Positions 36,129 to 45,742 of a DNA stretch of 64,000 nt are shown here, in pieces. Made by a program: the position numbers and the translations under genes. Under the pieces are notes generated by a model that saw only the letters and a list, made by a program, of their open reading frames with translations, was not told where the DNA came from and did no database searches. How positions within the stretch are numbered: position 1 is the first letter of the stretch; the number at the start of each line of letters is the position of its first letter. The DNA lies in NCBI GenBank assembly GCA_001916005.1, contig MNRP01000045.1:1-64000 (forward strand), read 5' to 3'. The DNA is from Clostridium sp. 26_22. GTDB lineage: Bacteria > Bacillota > Clostridia > TANB77 > CAG-508.

Positions 36129-36189
36129 TACCTTTTCCCTCCTTTTAATATCATCTTTTTAATTTTACCATAAATTTCATTAAAAGTAT

Positions 36190-36216
36190 AGACAAATCTT
36201 AAAATTTGTTGTATTA
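36190..36216 (+). promoter_or_regulatory. Probable promoter of the first T4SS block
   Basis: A TAGACA element near 36190 and a perfect TATAAT near 36215, with about 20 bp between, just before the AAGGTGGTG ribosome site of the small ORF. The spacing is longer than ideal, so the -35 element is uncertain. Confidence 0.45.
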
Positions 36217-36243
36217 TAATAAAAATTGTAAGGTGGTGATATT

Positions 36244-36399
36244 ATTTATAACCTAATCAATTTATTTTTTATCATTTTTATTATTAATCTTTTTATCACA
36301 TTATATTCATTTTATATGTTTTTTGAAATAAAATTTTTTCACACAATTCAAGGTTCCAAATTAAAAATCAAAAAAAATAATAACAAGGAGGTCTTTTAA
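36244..36399 (+). CDS. 51-aa membrane peptide preceding VirD4, apparent AUU start
   Basis: An open frame runs from ATT-TAT-AAC to a TAA at 36397-36399. It encodes a hydrophobic helix (about residues 4-30) and a lysine-rich end. AAGGTGGTG lies 7 nt before ATT 36244; no ATG, GTG or TTG occurs in frame until an internal Met at about residue 25. The stop codon touches the first codon of VirD4, so the two are probably coupled. No family recognised. It may be a small membrane partner of the secretion channel. Confidence 0.55.
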   Translation: MYNLINLFFIIFIINLFITLYSFYMFFEIKFFHTIQGSKLKIKKNNNKEVF

Positions 36400-38094
36400 A
36401 TTTATAATAAAAAAAGAAAATTATTTTTTATTATTTTATTTTTATTAATTTCTATATATTGGTCAATTAAAAAATTTTATCCAATTTTTATCGCAACAGA
36501 AATTATTATTCCATATGGAATTCACCCATTTGATATTTGCTCAAAAAATCCTTTATTATGGAAATATATTAAAATTTTATTTTTATTTACATATATTTTT
36601 TCGAATATAATTATTTTAAATTCTTTTTATAATAAATTTATTTTTAATTTATTTAATAAAAAAAATATTCCCAAAAAAAATAATAATAAATATGATATAA
36701 ATAAATTACATTTATTTATTGGAAATGATTTTAATACAAAAGAAAAAATAATTATTCCCGAATCTGGTTTATATCAAAATTTTTTAATAACTGGTACCAT
36801 TGGCTCTGGAAAAACATCTTCTGCTATGTACCCATTTACTAAACAATTAATGGAATATAATAATAAAAATCCAAATGATAAAATTTCTATGTTAATTTTA
36901 GATGTAAAAGGCAATTATTCTAATCAAATAAAAAAATTTGCAAAAAAATATAATTTAGAAAATGATTTATTAATTATTGGTTTATCTTCTAATATTTATT
37001 TTAATCCTCTGCACAAGCCTAATTTAAAACCTCAAGTTTTAGCAAATAGAATAAAAACTATTTTAACATTATTTTCAGAAAATAATTCAGAATCATATTG
37101 GTTAGACAAAGCAGAACAAGTAATTTCTGAAGCAATTAAACTTTGCAGATTATATAATAATGGGTATGTTACATTTTTAGAATTACATAAATTAATAACA
37201 ATTCCAAATTATTATAAAGAAAAAATAAATATTATTAGAAATTTATTTACATCTTCAAAATTAAATTTAAAACAAATATATGAATTAAATGCAAGTCTCG
37301 ATTTTTTTCAAAAAGAATTTGAAAATTTAGATTCTAGAACAAAAGGTATTTTAATTTCAGAAATTACAAGAATAACAAATACATTTATTTCAGATTATGA
37401 TATTTATTCTAAATTTTGTCCACCAATTGAAAAATTAAATTTTTTAGGATTTGAAGAAATAATTAATTCGGGAAAAATAGTTTTACTAGATATGAATATT
37501 TCTGAATATTCTATACTTTCTAAAATTATTGCAGCATATTTAAAATTAGATTTTCAATCTGAAATACTTTCTTCTTTATCAAAAAATAATATTAAAAAAA
37601 CTGCTTTTATTTGTGATGAATATGATAAATATTGTACAAAAACTGACAGTGATTTCTTTTCTTTAAGTAGAGAAGCTAAATGTATAAATATAATTAGTAC
37701 CCAAAGTTATTCTTCATTAAAAAATACATTAAAAGATGATTCTGCTGTAAAAGTAATTACTCAAAATTTAGTTAATAAAATTTGGTTTAGAACAGATGAT
37801 ATTTTTACAATAGAAGAAGCACAAAAACAATTAGGAAAAGAAGAAAAAGAAAAAATATCAACAACAATTTCTGAAGGTGCTAAAGAAACAAATTTTAATT
37901 ATATAACTAATAGCTTAACCTCTCTTAATTCTAATATTTCCGAATCCTATAATTCTTATTTTCAAACTGATTTTATTTTTGACACAAATTTTTTTACTAG
38001 AAATTTAGAAACATTCACTTCCCTTACATTTTTATCTGATGGATTAATTATTTATCCACCAAGAAAAACACAAATGATACCTTATTTTAAATAA
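36400..38094 (+). CDS. VirD4/TraG-like type IV coupling ATPase, apparent AUU start
   Basis: 564 aa. Two N-terminal membrane helices (about 8-26 and 60-82), Walker A G-T-I-G-S-G-K-T at 132-139, Walker B F-I-C-D406-E407 and a C-terminal conserved region. Coupling proteins bring substrates to the T4SS channel. The first ATG in frame is codon 143, after Walker A, so it cannot be the start. Upstream there is no ATG, GTG or TTG; instead AAGGAGGT at 36385-36392 sits 7 nt before ATT-TAT-AAT at 36400. Translation from AUU is the simplest reading. It heads the plus-strand T4SS block; no relaxase gene is beside it. Confidence 0.8.
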   Translation: MYNKKRKLFFIILFLLISIYWSIKKFYPIFIATEIIIPYGIHPFDICSKNPLLWKYIKILFLFTYIFSNIIILNSFYNKFIFNLFNKKNIPKKNNNKYDINKLHLFIGNDFNTKEKIIIPESGLYQNFLITGTIGSGKTSSAMYPFTKQLMEYNNKNPNDKISMLILDVKGNYSNQIKKFAKKYNLENDLLIIGLSSNIYFNPLHKPNLKPQVLANRIKTILTLFSENNSESYWLDKAEQVISEAIKLCRLYNNGYVTFLELHKLITIPNYYKEKINIIRNLFTSSKLNLKQIYELNASLDFFQKEFENLDSRTKGILISEITRITNTFISDYDIYSKFCPPIEKLNFLGFEEIINSGKIVLLDMNISEYSILSKIIAAYLKLDFQSEILSSLSKNNIKKTAFICDEYDKYCTKTDSDFFSLSREAKCINIISTQSYSSLKNTLKDDSAVKVITQNLVNKIWFRTDDIFTIEEAQKQLGKEEKEKISTTISEGAKETNFNYITNSLTSLNSNISESYNSYFQTDFIFDTNFFTRNLETFTSLTFLSDGLIIYPPRKTQMIPYFK

Positions 38095-38121
38095 TTTTAT
38101 TTTGAAAGGAGTTTTTTATAT

Positions 38122-38463
38122 ATGAAAAAAAATAAAAAAATATTATTTTATTTTTCTTATACTTTATTTTTATTTTTTATTTTATCTATTTTATTTTTTA
38201 ATTTTTCTTTTGCTTTTGGAGAACCCAAACTAGTTTCAAAAATAAATTCTGCTTTTGAAAGCATTGAAAGTTGGTTGTTAAAACTTTCAACCCCTGCTGC
38301 CGCAGTCGCTGTTGGTACTGGTGTTTTTATGAAAAAATTTAGTTTTGGTGATGAAGAAAGAATTAGATTAGGTAAAAAAATTATTAAAGGTTCCTTATTT
38401 TCATATGCATTTATTCTTGCAATTGATCTAATATTATCAGCAATAAAATCTTTAATTAGTTAG
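38122..38463 (+). CDS. VirB2/TrbC-like pilin-type membrane protein
   Basis: 113 aa: N-terminal signal-like helix (about 6-30) ending near F-A-F-G, then a second hydrophobic region (about 52-68), a charged loop F-G-D-E-E-R-I-R-L-G-K-K and a third hydrophobic helix. The D-E-E-R-I-R-L-G-K-K-I-I-K-G loop between two helices is typical of the VirB2-like subunits in Firmicutes T4SS. AAAGGAG precedes ATG 38122. It is located between VirD4 and the VirB6-like gene, as in related loci. Confidence 0.75.
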   Translation: MKKNKKILFYFSYTLFLFFILSILFFNFSFAFGEPKLVSKINSAFESIESWLLKLSTPAAAVAVGTGVFMKKFSFGDEERIRLGKKIIKGSLFSYAFILAIDLILSAIKSLIS

Positions 38464-38478
38464 GAGGTTTTTTCAAAT

Positions 38479-39351
38479 TTGAATGAAAACAATATTACTC
38501 AAATAATAATAGATACAATAAATACAATTTTAGGAAATTTATTTAGTTCAATTGATAATAATTTATATTCTATTTTAGATGATATTACTTTTATAAATTC
38601 TGATATTTTAAAAGATAAAAATTTTGAAAATATTTTTGGTACTTCAACCTCAAATGGAATATTATTAATTGCTAATTCATTACTTTTAGGATTTTTATTA
38701 TATTTTGCAATTAAATATTTAATTTCTCATTTCACATTTTCTAATGTTGAACAACCTCATAGCTTTTTAATTAAATTAATTATTTGTGGAATTTGTATGA
38801 ATTTTTCTTATTTTTTATTAACTTATTTTTTAGATATTTTTTCAAATATAACCTTAGCAATAAGAAACTTAGGAGAAACTTTATTTAATAAAGAAATTTG
38901 TTTTTCAGAATTAATTTTAACAATTAATTCTAATATTTCTGTAAATACCACTTCTGTAGATGTTTTTTCTTTAGATGGTTTAATAAAAAGTATTCTTAGC
39001 TTTTCTTTATTAAATTTAGTTTTTTCTTATTCTTTTAGATATATTTTAATTAAAGTTTTTGTATTAATAGCACCTTTTGCAATATTATCAAATTCTTTAA
39101 ATTCCTCTTCTTGGTTCTTTAAGTCCTGGATTAAAAATTTATTTTCTTTATTATTTATTCAAATTATTGTATCAATAATTTTATTAATATTATTTTCAAT
39201 GAATTTTTCCTCAGGAAATTTAGCTATTAAATTTATTTATGTGGGTGGTTTATTTGCACTTATAAAAGCAAATTCATTTGTACGTGATTTAGTCGGTGGA
39301 GTTTCCACAACTATTTCACAAAATGTGCATAACTTTTCAAAAATTAAGTAA
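38479..39351 (+). CDS. VirB6/TrbL-like polytopic membrane protein, UUG start
   Basis: 290 aa with about six membrane helices, a long periplasm-type loop before the first, and a Gly/Ser-rich C-terminal part (V-G-G-V-S-T-T-I). Size, topology and position after the pilin gene fit VirB6, which forms the inner-membrane core of T4SS channels. The start is TTG at 38479, with TAGGAGG 11 nt upstream. Similarity to characterised members is weak at sequence level; the assignment rests on topology and order. Confidence 0.7.
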   Translation: MNENNITQIIIDTINTILGNLFSSIDNNLYSILDDITFINSDILKDKNFENIFGTSTSNGILLIANSLLLGFLLYFAIKYLISHFTFSNVEQPHSFLIKLIICGICMNFSYFLLTYFLDIFSNITLAIRNLGETLFNKEICFSELILTINSNISVNTTSVDVFSLDGLIKSILSFSLLNLVFSYSFRYILIKVFVLIAPFAILSNSLNSSSWFFKSWIKNLFSLLFIQIIVSIILLILFSMNFSSGNLAIKFIYVGGLFALIKANSFVRDLVGGVSTTISQNVHNFSKIK

Positions 39352-39363
39352 GGAAGTGAATTT

Positions 39364-39645
39364 ATGAAATTTATTTTTCCACAAAATTATAATTTTAAAA
39401 ATAAATTATTTGGTTTTTTAGATTATTCAACTATTTTTTTAAATTTAATTTGGTTTTTATTTATTTTTTTATTTATTAATTTATTTTTTAATAATATTAA
39501 TATAAAAATATTTTTATTTATTATTTTTTGTTTTCCAGTTTTTCTTTTAAGTCTTTTTGGATTTAATGGTGAAAATATTGTTTATGTTATTTTTTATATT
39601 TTTAAATTTTTAATTAAAAATAAAATATTATTATTTATAAAATAA
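39364..39645 (+). CDS. PrgI/VirB3-like small membrane protein
   Basis: 93 aa. A short N-terminal segment F-P-Q-N-Y-N-F-K-N-K-L-F-G-F-L is followed by two hydrophobic helices (about 24-46 and 48-66). This matches the PrgI type of VirB3 subunit, which normally precedes the VirB4 ATPase gene. Here VirB4 is not next: dnaD, dnaC and gyrA intervene, and VirB4 lies 8 kb away on the other strand. ATG start 39364 with a weak GGAAGTGA site. Confidence 0.7.
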   Translation: MKFIFPQNYNFKNKLFGFLDYSTIFLNLIWFLFIFLFINLFFNNINIKIFLFIIFCFPVFLLSLFGFNGENIVYVIFYIFKFLIKNKILLFIK

Positions 39646-39742
39646 TATTTTTAGAATTCACTTTAAAAAATTTGCATTTTGTGATACAATTTTGGAAAAG
39701 TGTTAAACAATATGTCATTTATTAGGATAGGAGATTTTTATA

Positions 39743-40729
39743 ATGAAATTAGAACAAAACGAAAAACAATTATTATTTTCAGAAACAGTAGTACCAGATA
39801 TATTCTTTGCAGAATATTTACCTCAATTACCAGGTGATTACATGAAAATATATTTTTATATGGTATTTTTATCAAAATATAAAAAAGATATCAAAATAAA
39901 TGATATGTCTAAAAAACTATCTTTACCTTTAAAAACAATTAATGATGGATTGAAATTTTTAGAAGAAAATAAATTAATATTAAAAAAGACTACAGGCTAT
40001 ATTATTATTGATTTACAAGAAGCAACTTTAAATAATTTATATAAACCCAATCTTACTCAATCAAAAGAAACTGTTGAACAAATTTCTAAAAATAAATCTA
40101 GAGCAAAAGCAATTGAACATATTAACAATATGTATTTTCAAGGAATTATGGGGCCATCATGGTATAATGATATTGATTTATGGTTTAGAAAATATAATTT
40201 TGATGAGCAAGTTATGATTGCTTTATTTGATTATTGCTATAACCGTTCTGCATTACATAAAAATTATGTACAAGCAGTTGCTGAGGCTTGGGGAGCTAAT
40301 AAAATTCAAACATGGAATGACTTAGATATATATGACCAAAAACAAGAAAAATTAAAGAAAATCAAAAATACAATTGCTAAAAAATTAGGAAAATATAATG
40401 GTTTAACACAATATGAAGAAGCATATATAGAAAATTGGGTTTTAGATTTTGGCTATGATATGAATATTATAGAAATAGCTTTAAAAAGAACAACTTTTAA
40501 ACAAAACCCAACTTTTGAATATATAAACAATATAATTACAGATTGGCATGAAAGAAGTTTAAAAACACCAGATGAAATTACTGCTTTTATTGAACAAAGA
40601 AAGAAACAATCAAAAGATTTAAAAGAAATGAAAGCACAAGTATCAAAAGCTAATTATGAACAAAGAAAATATAACAATTTAGACTTTTTATATGCAAATA
40701 ATACTAATGATGATAATTCTAATAATTAA
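39743..40729 (+). CDS. DnaD-domain replication protein
   Basis: 328 aa. The N-terminal winged-helix region (about 1-95) is followed by two C-terminal DnaD/DnaB2 helical domains (about 115-190 and 210-285), the second with the conserved Y-I-N-N-I-I-T-D-W motif (YxxxIxxxW). DnaD proteins help load the replicative helicase during restart and at oriC. Next to it is the DnaC-like loader, a standard pair in Firmicutes. Both read head-on to replication leaving the origin at 55-57 kb. Confidence 0.88.
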   Translation: MKLEQNEKQLLFSETVVPDIFFAEYLPQLPGDYMKIYFYMVFLSKYKKDIKINDMSKKLSLPLKTINDGLKFLEENKLILKKTTGYIIIDLQEATLNNLYKPNLTQSKETVEQISKNKSRAKAIEHINNMYFQGIMGPSWYNDIDLWFRKYNFDEQVMIALFDYCYNRSALHKNYVQAVAEAWGANKIQTWNDLDIYDQKQEKLKKIKNTIAKKLGKYNGLTQYEEAYIENWVLDFGYDMNIIEIALKRTTFKQNPTFEYINNIITDWHERSLKTPDEITAFIEQRKKQSKDLKEMKAQVSKANYEQRKYNNLDFLYANNTNDDNSNN

Positions 40730-40744
40730 AAAAGGAGATAATTA

Positions 40745-41771
40745 ATGTCTAATGATATTTTAAATTCTTTATTAAAAGAATATGACCAAAAGAAATTAAA
40801 AGCTGAATTAGAATGTGATGAAAGAAAAAATAATTTATATCGTTTAATTCCTAGACTTCAAGAAATTGATAATGAATTAAACAGTTTTGCATTTAAAACA
40901 GCAAAAAATATATTAAATAATTCTTTACTTTCAGATAATTCAAATAATTCTTATACAGTTGAAAATTTAGAAGAAAAAATAAAAAATTTAAAAAAAGAAA
41001 AAGAAAAAATATTAAATGAAAATAATTTAACTTTGGATTATTTAAAACCTTTTTATGAATGTAAAATTTGTAATGATACAGGATATGTTTTAGATAATAA
41101 TTATAAAACAACAATGTGTAATTGTCTAAAACAAAAATTATTAAATATTTCTTTTAATAAATCAAATATTTATAATATTAAAAAAGAAAATTTTAATAAT
41201 TTTAATGAATTAATTTTTTCTGATGAAGTTGATTTTGCAAAATATAAATTTAATATTTCTCCAAGAAAAAATATTACAAATATTAAAAATAAATGTATTG
41301 AATTTATAGAAAATTTTGAAAATCCAGATTACAAAAATTTACTATTTGTTGGTTCAACAGGTTTACGGTAAGACTTTTATGTCAAATTGTATTGCCTCAG
41401 AATTATTAAAAAAAGGAAAAACTGTTATTTATCAAACAGCTCCGGTATTACTTGAAACCGTAATAGATTACAAGATGAATAAACAAAAAAATCCTCAAGA
41501 TAATTTCTATAAATCTGTTTTAGAGGCCGATTTATTAATTATAGATGATCTTGGAACTGAAAGTTTAAATAGTATGAAATTAAGTGAATTATTTACAATT
41601 ATAAATACTAGAATTTTAAATTTAAATAATAAAATAACAAAAACAATTATTTCTACAAATTTAAATATTAATGAAATTTTTAATAATTATGAAGAAAGAA
41701 TTGGTTCAAGAATTGCTGGTTATTATAATATTTATTATTTTTTCGGAGACGATTTAAGATTTAAAAAATAA
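40745..41771 (+). pseudogene. DnaC/DnaI-like helicase-loader ATPase, frameshifted by one extra C
   Basis: Helicase-loader AAA+ ATPase, about 341 aa when repaired. The N-terminal half has a coiled coil and a zinc motif C-K-I-C-N-D-T-G with C-N-C later. The frame breaks inside Walker A: G-S-T-G-L is followed by an extra C at 41366; removing it gives G-K-T-F directly, then L-L-I-I-D-D-L-G (Walker B) and S-T-N-L (sensor I). Read literally, the first part stops at 41371 and the rest has no start. A broken loader would be costly, so a sequence error is likely. Coupled to dnaD, 15 bp upstream. Confidence 0.85.
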
Positions 41772-41915
41772 TTTATTTTATTATTTAAATTAATTAAAAT
41801 AATAATTTTATTTAATAAATATTAATTATAAAAAATGAAAAATAATAAATAATTAATTAATTTATAAAAAAATAAAAATAGAAAATATAATTAAATATTT
41901 TCTATTTTTTTATTT

Positions 41916-44375
41916 TTATTTTTCTTCTGGATTTTCCATATCTGGTGTTAATGTTTCTATACTTACAACTTTTCCCCCATCACTTGTTCTCATTAAAGTA
42001 ACACCTTGTGTTGATCTTCCAAGAACACTAATATCTTTTACTTGAAGTCTTATAATTGTACCTGTATCTGTAATTAACATTACATCATCTTCTTCAGTTG
42101 CAATTTTAACTCCAACTAATTTTCCTGTTTTTGGTGTGATTTTATAAGTAATAACTCCTTTTCCACCTCTTATTTGAACTCTATATTCATCTAATTCAGT
42201 TCTCTTACCAAATCCATTTTCAGTAATAGCAAGTAATGTAGCTTTTCCTCCAGCTATAACAGATTCCATTCCTATAACTTCATCTTCATCACTTAGTCTT
42301 ATTCCTATAACACCTTGTGCAACTCTTCCTATTGGTCTTACATCTTTTTCATCAAATGTTATACACATACCTTCTCTTGTAACAAGTACAACATTATCTT
42401 CTCCATCTGTAAGTCTTACAGTTATAAGTTCATCATCATCTTTAAGTGTTATACCTTGTAATCCTGTAGTTCTTGAAGAATTATATTCTGTTAATGCTGT
42501 TTTCTTAATTAAACCATTCTTTGTTGCCATTAACAAATATTTTCCTTCTGCAAAGTTCTGAATTGGTATAACTGCAGATATTTTTTCTCCTGGGTCTAAA
42601 CTTAATAAATTAACTATTGCTGTTCCTTTAGCTGTTCTACCTGCTTCTGGAACTTCATAACCTTTTAATTTATATAATTTACCTTTATTTGAGAAGAATA
42701 AAATTGTATCATGAGTAGAAGCTGTAAATATTTGTTTAACAAAATCTTCTTCTCTTGTTGCAATTCCAGTAATACCTTTTCCACCTCTTCTTTGGCTTCT
42801 ATATGTATCTATAGGCATTCTTTTAATATAACCAAAGTGTGTTAAAGCAACTACTGTTTGTTCTTCTTTAATTAAATCTTCTGCAACGAATTCACCTTCT
42901 GCAGCAACAATTTTTGTTAATCTATCATCACCATATTTGTCTTTAATTTCTAATAACTCTTCTTTTATAATATCATATACTAAAGTTTCACTTGATAATA
43001 TATCTCTTAAGTGAGCTATTAATTTCATTAATTCATTGTATTCTTCTTCTATTTTCTCTCTTTGCAATCCAGATAATGTTTTTAATCTCATGTCCAAAAT
43101 TGCTTGAGCTTGAATATCAGATAAACCAAATCTTTCCATTAATCTTTCTTTTGGATTATCATAAGATGAACGAATTATAGAAATTACTTCATCAATATTA
43201 TCAAGAGCTATTTTTAATCCCTCTAATATGTGAGCTCTAGCTAATGCTTTATCTAATTCAAATTTTGTTCTTCTTAAGATTACTACTTTTCTATAATTAA
43301 TATAGCAATCTAAGCATTGTCTTAATGTTAATATTTTAGGTTCTCCATCAACTAATGCTAACATAATAGCACCAAAAGTTTCTTGAAGTTGAGTATGTTT
43401 ATATAATTGATTTAATATAATTCTTGCATTTGCATCTCTTCTTAATTCAATTACAACTCTTGTCTTTTCTTTTCTATCAGATTCATCTCTAACTTCTGAA
43501 ATACCTTCTATTTTCTTTTCTTTTACTAAGTCTGAAATAGTTTTAACTAATTTAGCTTTATTTACTTGATATGGTAAAGATGTTATAATAATTTTTTGTC
43601 TATTACCACTCATTTCTTCTATTTCAGCTTCACCTCTCATTGTGATTTTTCCTCTACCTGTTGTGTAAGCTTCTTTAATTCCTTGTTTTCCTAATATTGT
43701 TGCACCTGTTGGGAAATCTGGTCCTTTTATAGTTTCCATTAATTCTTCTATTGTTATTTCTGGATTATCTATTACTTTTATAATTCCATCTATAACTTCA
43801 GATAAGTTGTGTGGTGGTATATTAGTTGCCATACCTACGGCGATACCTGATGAACCATTTACTAATAATGCAGGTATTCTTGCAGGTAAAACTGTTGGTT
43901 CTTGTAATCTATCATCATAGTTTGGCATAAAATCAACAGTATTTTTTTCAATATCTGTTAACATTGATTCAGCAATTTTTGACATTCTTGCTTCTGTATA
44001 CCTCATAGCTGCTGGGCTATCTCCATCTACAGATCCAAAGTTTCCATGTCCATCTACTAATGGATATCTCATTGTAAAGTCTTGTGCTAATCTTACCATT
44101 GCATCATAAACTGAACTATCTCCGTGTGGATGGTATCTACCAAGAACAGAACCTACGGTATTCGCACATTTACGATATGGTTTATCTGATGTAATTCCGT
44201 CTTCATGCATAGCATATAAAATTCTTCTATGTACTGGTTTTAAACCATCTCTTGCATCTGGAAGTGCACGAGATACAATAACACTCATTGCATAATCAAT
44301 ATATGCTGTTCTCATTTCTTTGTCTATATCTCTTTCGATTATTTTTCCGTCTCTTCTTTGTGGTGTTTCTTCCAT
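41916..44375 (-). CDS. gyrA: DNA gyrase subunit A
   Basis: 819 aa. The N-terminal breakage-reunion domain has the active-site Tyr in A-A-M-R-Y-T-E-A (about 123) and the quinolone-region motif H-P-H-G-D-S-S-V-Y. The C-terminal beta-pinwheel contains the GyrA box Q-R-R-G-G-K-G (about 538-544), which separates gyrase from topoisomerase IV. Same direction as gyrB but 6.4 kb away from it, with T4SS genes between; in most Firmicutes the two are adjacent. Confidence 0.97.
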   Translation of the reverse strand: MEETPQRRDGKIIERDIDKEMRTAYIDYAMSVIVSRALPDARDGLKPVHRRILYAMHEDGITSDKPYRKCANTVGSVLGRYHPHGDSSVYDAMVRLAQDFTMRYPLVDGHGNFGSVDGDSPAAMRYTEARMSKIAESMLTDIEKNTVDFMPNYDDRLQEPTVLPARIPALLVNGSSGIAVGMATNIPPHNLSEVIDGIIKVIDNPEITIEELMETIKGPDFPTGATILGKQGIKEAYTTGRGKITMRGEAEIEEMSGNRQKIIITSLPYQVNKAKLVKTISDLVKEKKIEGISEVRDESDRKEKTRVVIELRRDANARIILNQLYKHTQLQETFGAIMLALVDGEPKILTLRQCLDCYINYRKVVILRRTKFELDKALARAHILEGLKIALDNIDEVISIIRSSYDNPKERLMERFGLSDIQAQAILDMRLKTLSGLQREKIEEEYNELMKLIAHLRDILSSETLVYDIIKEELLEIKDKYGDDRLTKIVAAEGEFVAEDLIKEEQTVVALTHFGYIKRMPIDTYRSQRRGGKGITGIATREEDFVKQIFTASTHDTILFFSNKGKLYKLKGYEVPEAGRTAKGTAIVNLLSLDPGEKISAVIPIQNFAEGKYLLMATKNGLIKKTALTEYNSSRTTGLQGITLKDDDELITVRLTDGEDNVVLVTREGMCITFDEKDVRPIGRVAQGVIGIRLSDEDEVIGMESVIAGGKATLLAITENGFGKRTELDEYRVQIRGGKGVITYKITPKTGKLVGVKIATEEDDVMLITDTGTIIRLQVKDISVLGRSTQGVTLMRTSDGGKVVSIETLTPDMENPEEK

Positions 44376-44505
44376 TATTTCTCCCTCTTTTCATTGTTTT
44401 TTCTACATTTGTATTATACTAAACCACACTCAAATTTGCAAGTGATTTCGCCAAAAAAATGCTTTTTTTCTTAGGGATTTCTATTGTTTTTGTATTTTTA
44501 TTTTT

Positions 44506-44784
44506 TTACTGATTTTGGCATAAAATTATTAAATTTATTCCATCTTTTAATCCTTGTTTATACATTTCTTCTTTTATAATTGCATTTTTTATATTATTGT
44601 TTTCTTCTATATTTTTTATTTGTTCTTCTATTTGTTTTTTTGTTTTTAAATCTTTAATTTCTATTTCATTTATTCTTGAAAATTTATTTTTATTTTCTTT
44701 TATTTTTTTTATTATTTTTTCGTCCAGTTCTTCATATTTTGATTGATATATATTTTCTATTATATCTTTTTCCAATTTTACCAC
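44506..44784 (-). CDS. Hypothetical helical protein
   Basis: 92 aa, almost entirely helical and charged, with E-E-M-Y-K-Q-G-L-K-D-G near the C-terminus. That pattern recalls small Firmicutes proteins ending in F-x-x-G-F-x-x-G, but I cannot assign a family. It has its own ribosome site (AAGGGAG) and lies between gyrA and the T4SS minus-strand block. Function unknown. Confidence 0.5.
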   Translation of the reverse strand: MVKLEKDIIENIYQSKYEELDEKIIKKIKENKNKFSRINEIEIKDLKTKKQIEEQIKNIEENNNIKNAIIKEEMYKQGLKDGINLIILCQNQ

Positions 44785-45001
44785 TCCCTTTTTATTTTTC
44801 CTTTGTTTTTTGTTTTTTATTCATTTTAGCTTCATTTTATTGTTTTGTCAATATTTATTTTAAAGTAAAATTAAATATAAAAGAAAGCAAAATTATTAAC
44901 AATATCTAATAATTTTGCTTTTTATTTAATAATTATTCTATACATAATTTTTATACTATTATAATTTAATTGTTTTGTATCTAATCTTTTATTTTTATCA
45001 T

Positions 45002-45598
45002 TTATTTTGAAAAATATGTTATATTTCCAATATATCTTGTATTGGATGACTGTCCTCTAAATTTAATTATTCCATCTTTAGTTATAACAAAATTTCCTCC
45101 ATATGTGCCTTGTGCTAAATAACCCCATTCATCAATTTGAGGTATTAATTTATCATTTTTTAGAGTTCCTATTTCTGTCCAAACATCTGCCTGAACAGTT
45201 TGAGGAGTTTGAACAAACAAATGTATATTTACTATTTTTCCTTGTCTTTTTACTTCTCCTTCTAAGATTTTTATATTATTTTTTAATTCTATAACTTCTT
45301 CTAAATTTTCGTAATTTTCATATTCACTATTCTTTTTCAATGTTTCGTATTCTTCTCTGTCAATTGTTATATCTTCTCTATTCCCTGTTACAATAGTATT
45401 AATCTTATTTTCATAATCAATTAATGTTTCATTTTCTGCATTTTGCGCATTTTCCATAGCATTTTTTGCCTGTTTTGCATTTTCAAACAATCCCGTTTGT
45501 GTTAATGCACTTATTGCCACTCCTGCTAAAATTAATAAAATAATTATTGTTACTATTAATGCCACTAATGTAATTCCATTATTTTTACTTTTTTTCAT
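45002..45598 (-). CDS. Protein with a type II/IV prepilin-like N-terminus
   Basis: 198 aa. The N-terminus K-N-N-G-I-T-L-V-A-L-I-V-T and the following hydrophobic helix ending L-I-L-A-G-V-A-I form the prepilin-type cleavage-methylation motif widespread in Clostridia. A coiled-coil region (about 45-115) follows, then an extracellular domain of 80 residues with V-W-T-E-I-G-T and a Gly-rich C-terminus reminiscent of fibre tips. It is probably processed by a prepilin peptidase, not encoded here, and exposed on the surface. It is the last gene in the direction of the VirB4 block and may be a substrate or surface part of that system. Confidence 0.65.
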   Translation of the reverse strand: MKKSKNNGITLVALIVTIIILLILAGVAISALTQTGLFENAKQAKNAMENAQNAENETLIDYENKINTIVTGNREDITIDREEYETLKKNSEYENYENLEEVIELKNNIKILEGEVKRQGKIVNIHLFVQTPQTVQADVWTEIGTLKNDKLIPQIDEWGYLAQGTYGGNFVITKDGIIKFRGQSSNTRYIGNITYFSK

Positions 45599-45742
45599 AA
45601 TTTTTCTCCTTAGTTTTTATTATTATTTGTATTTTTTCCATTTTAATACTTATATTTTTTTGTTGTATTAAATTATTTTTACAAAATTATTTTATTATAA
45701 CTTAATAATTATTTCAATACTTTTTATATATTTAGTATATTA

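Noticed and set aside
36826..36828. ATG 36826 as the start of VirD4
   Set aside because: It lies after the Walker A motif, so the protein would lack its nucleotide site and membrane helices.
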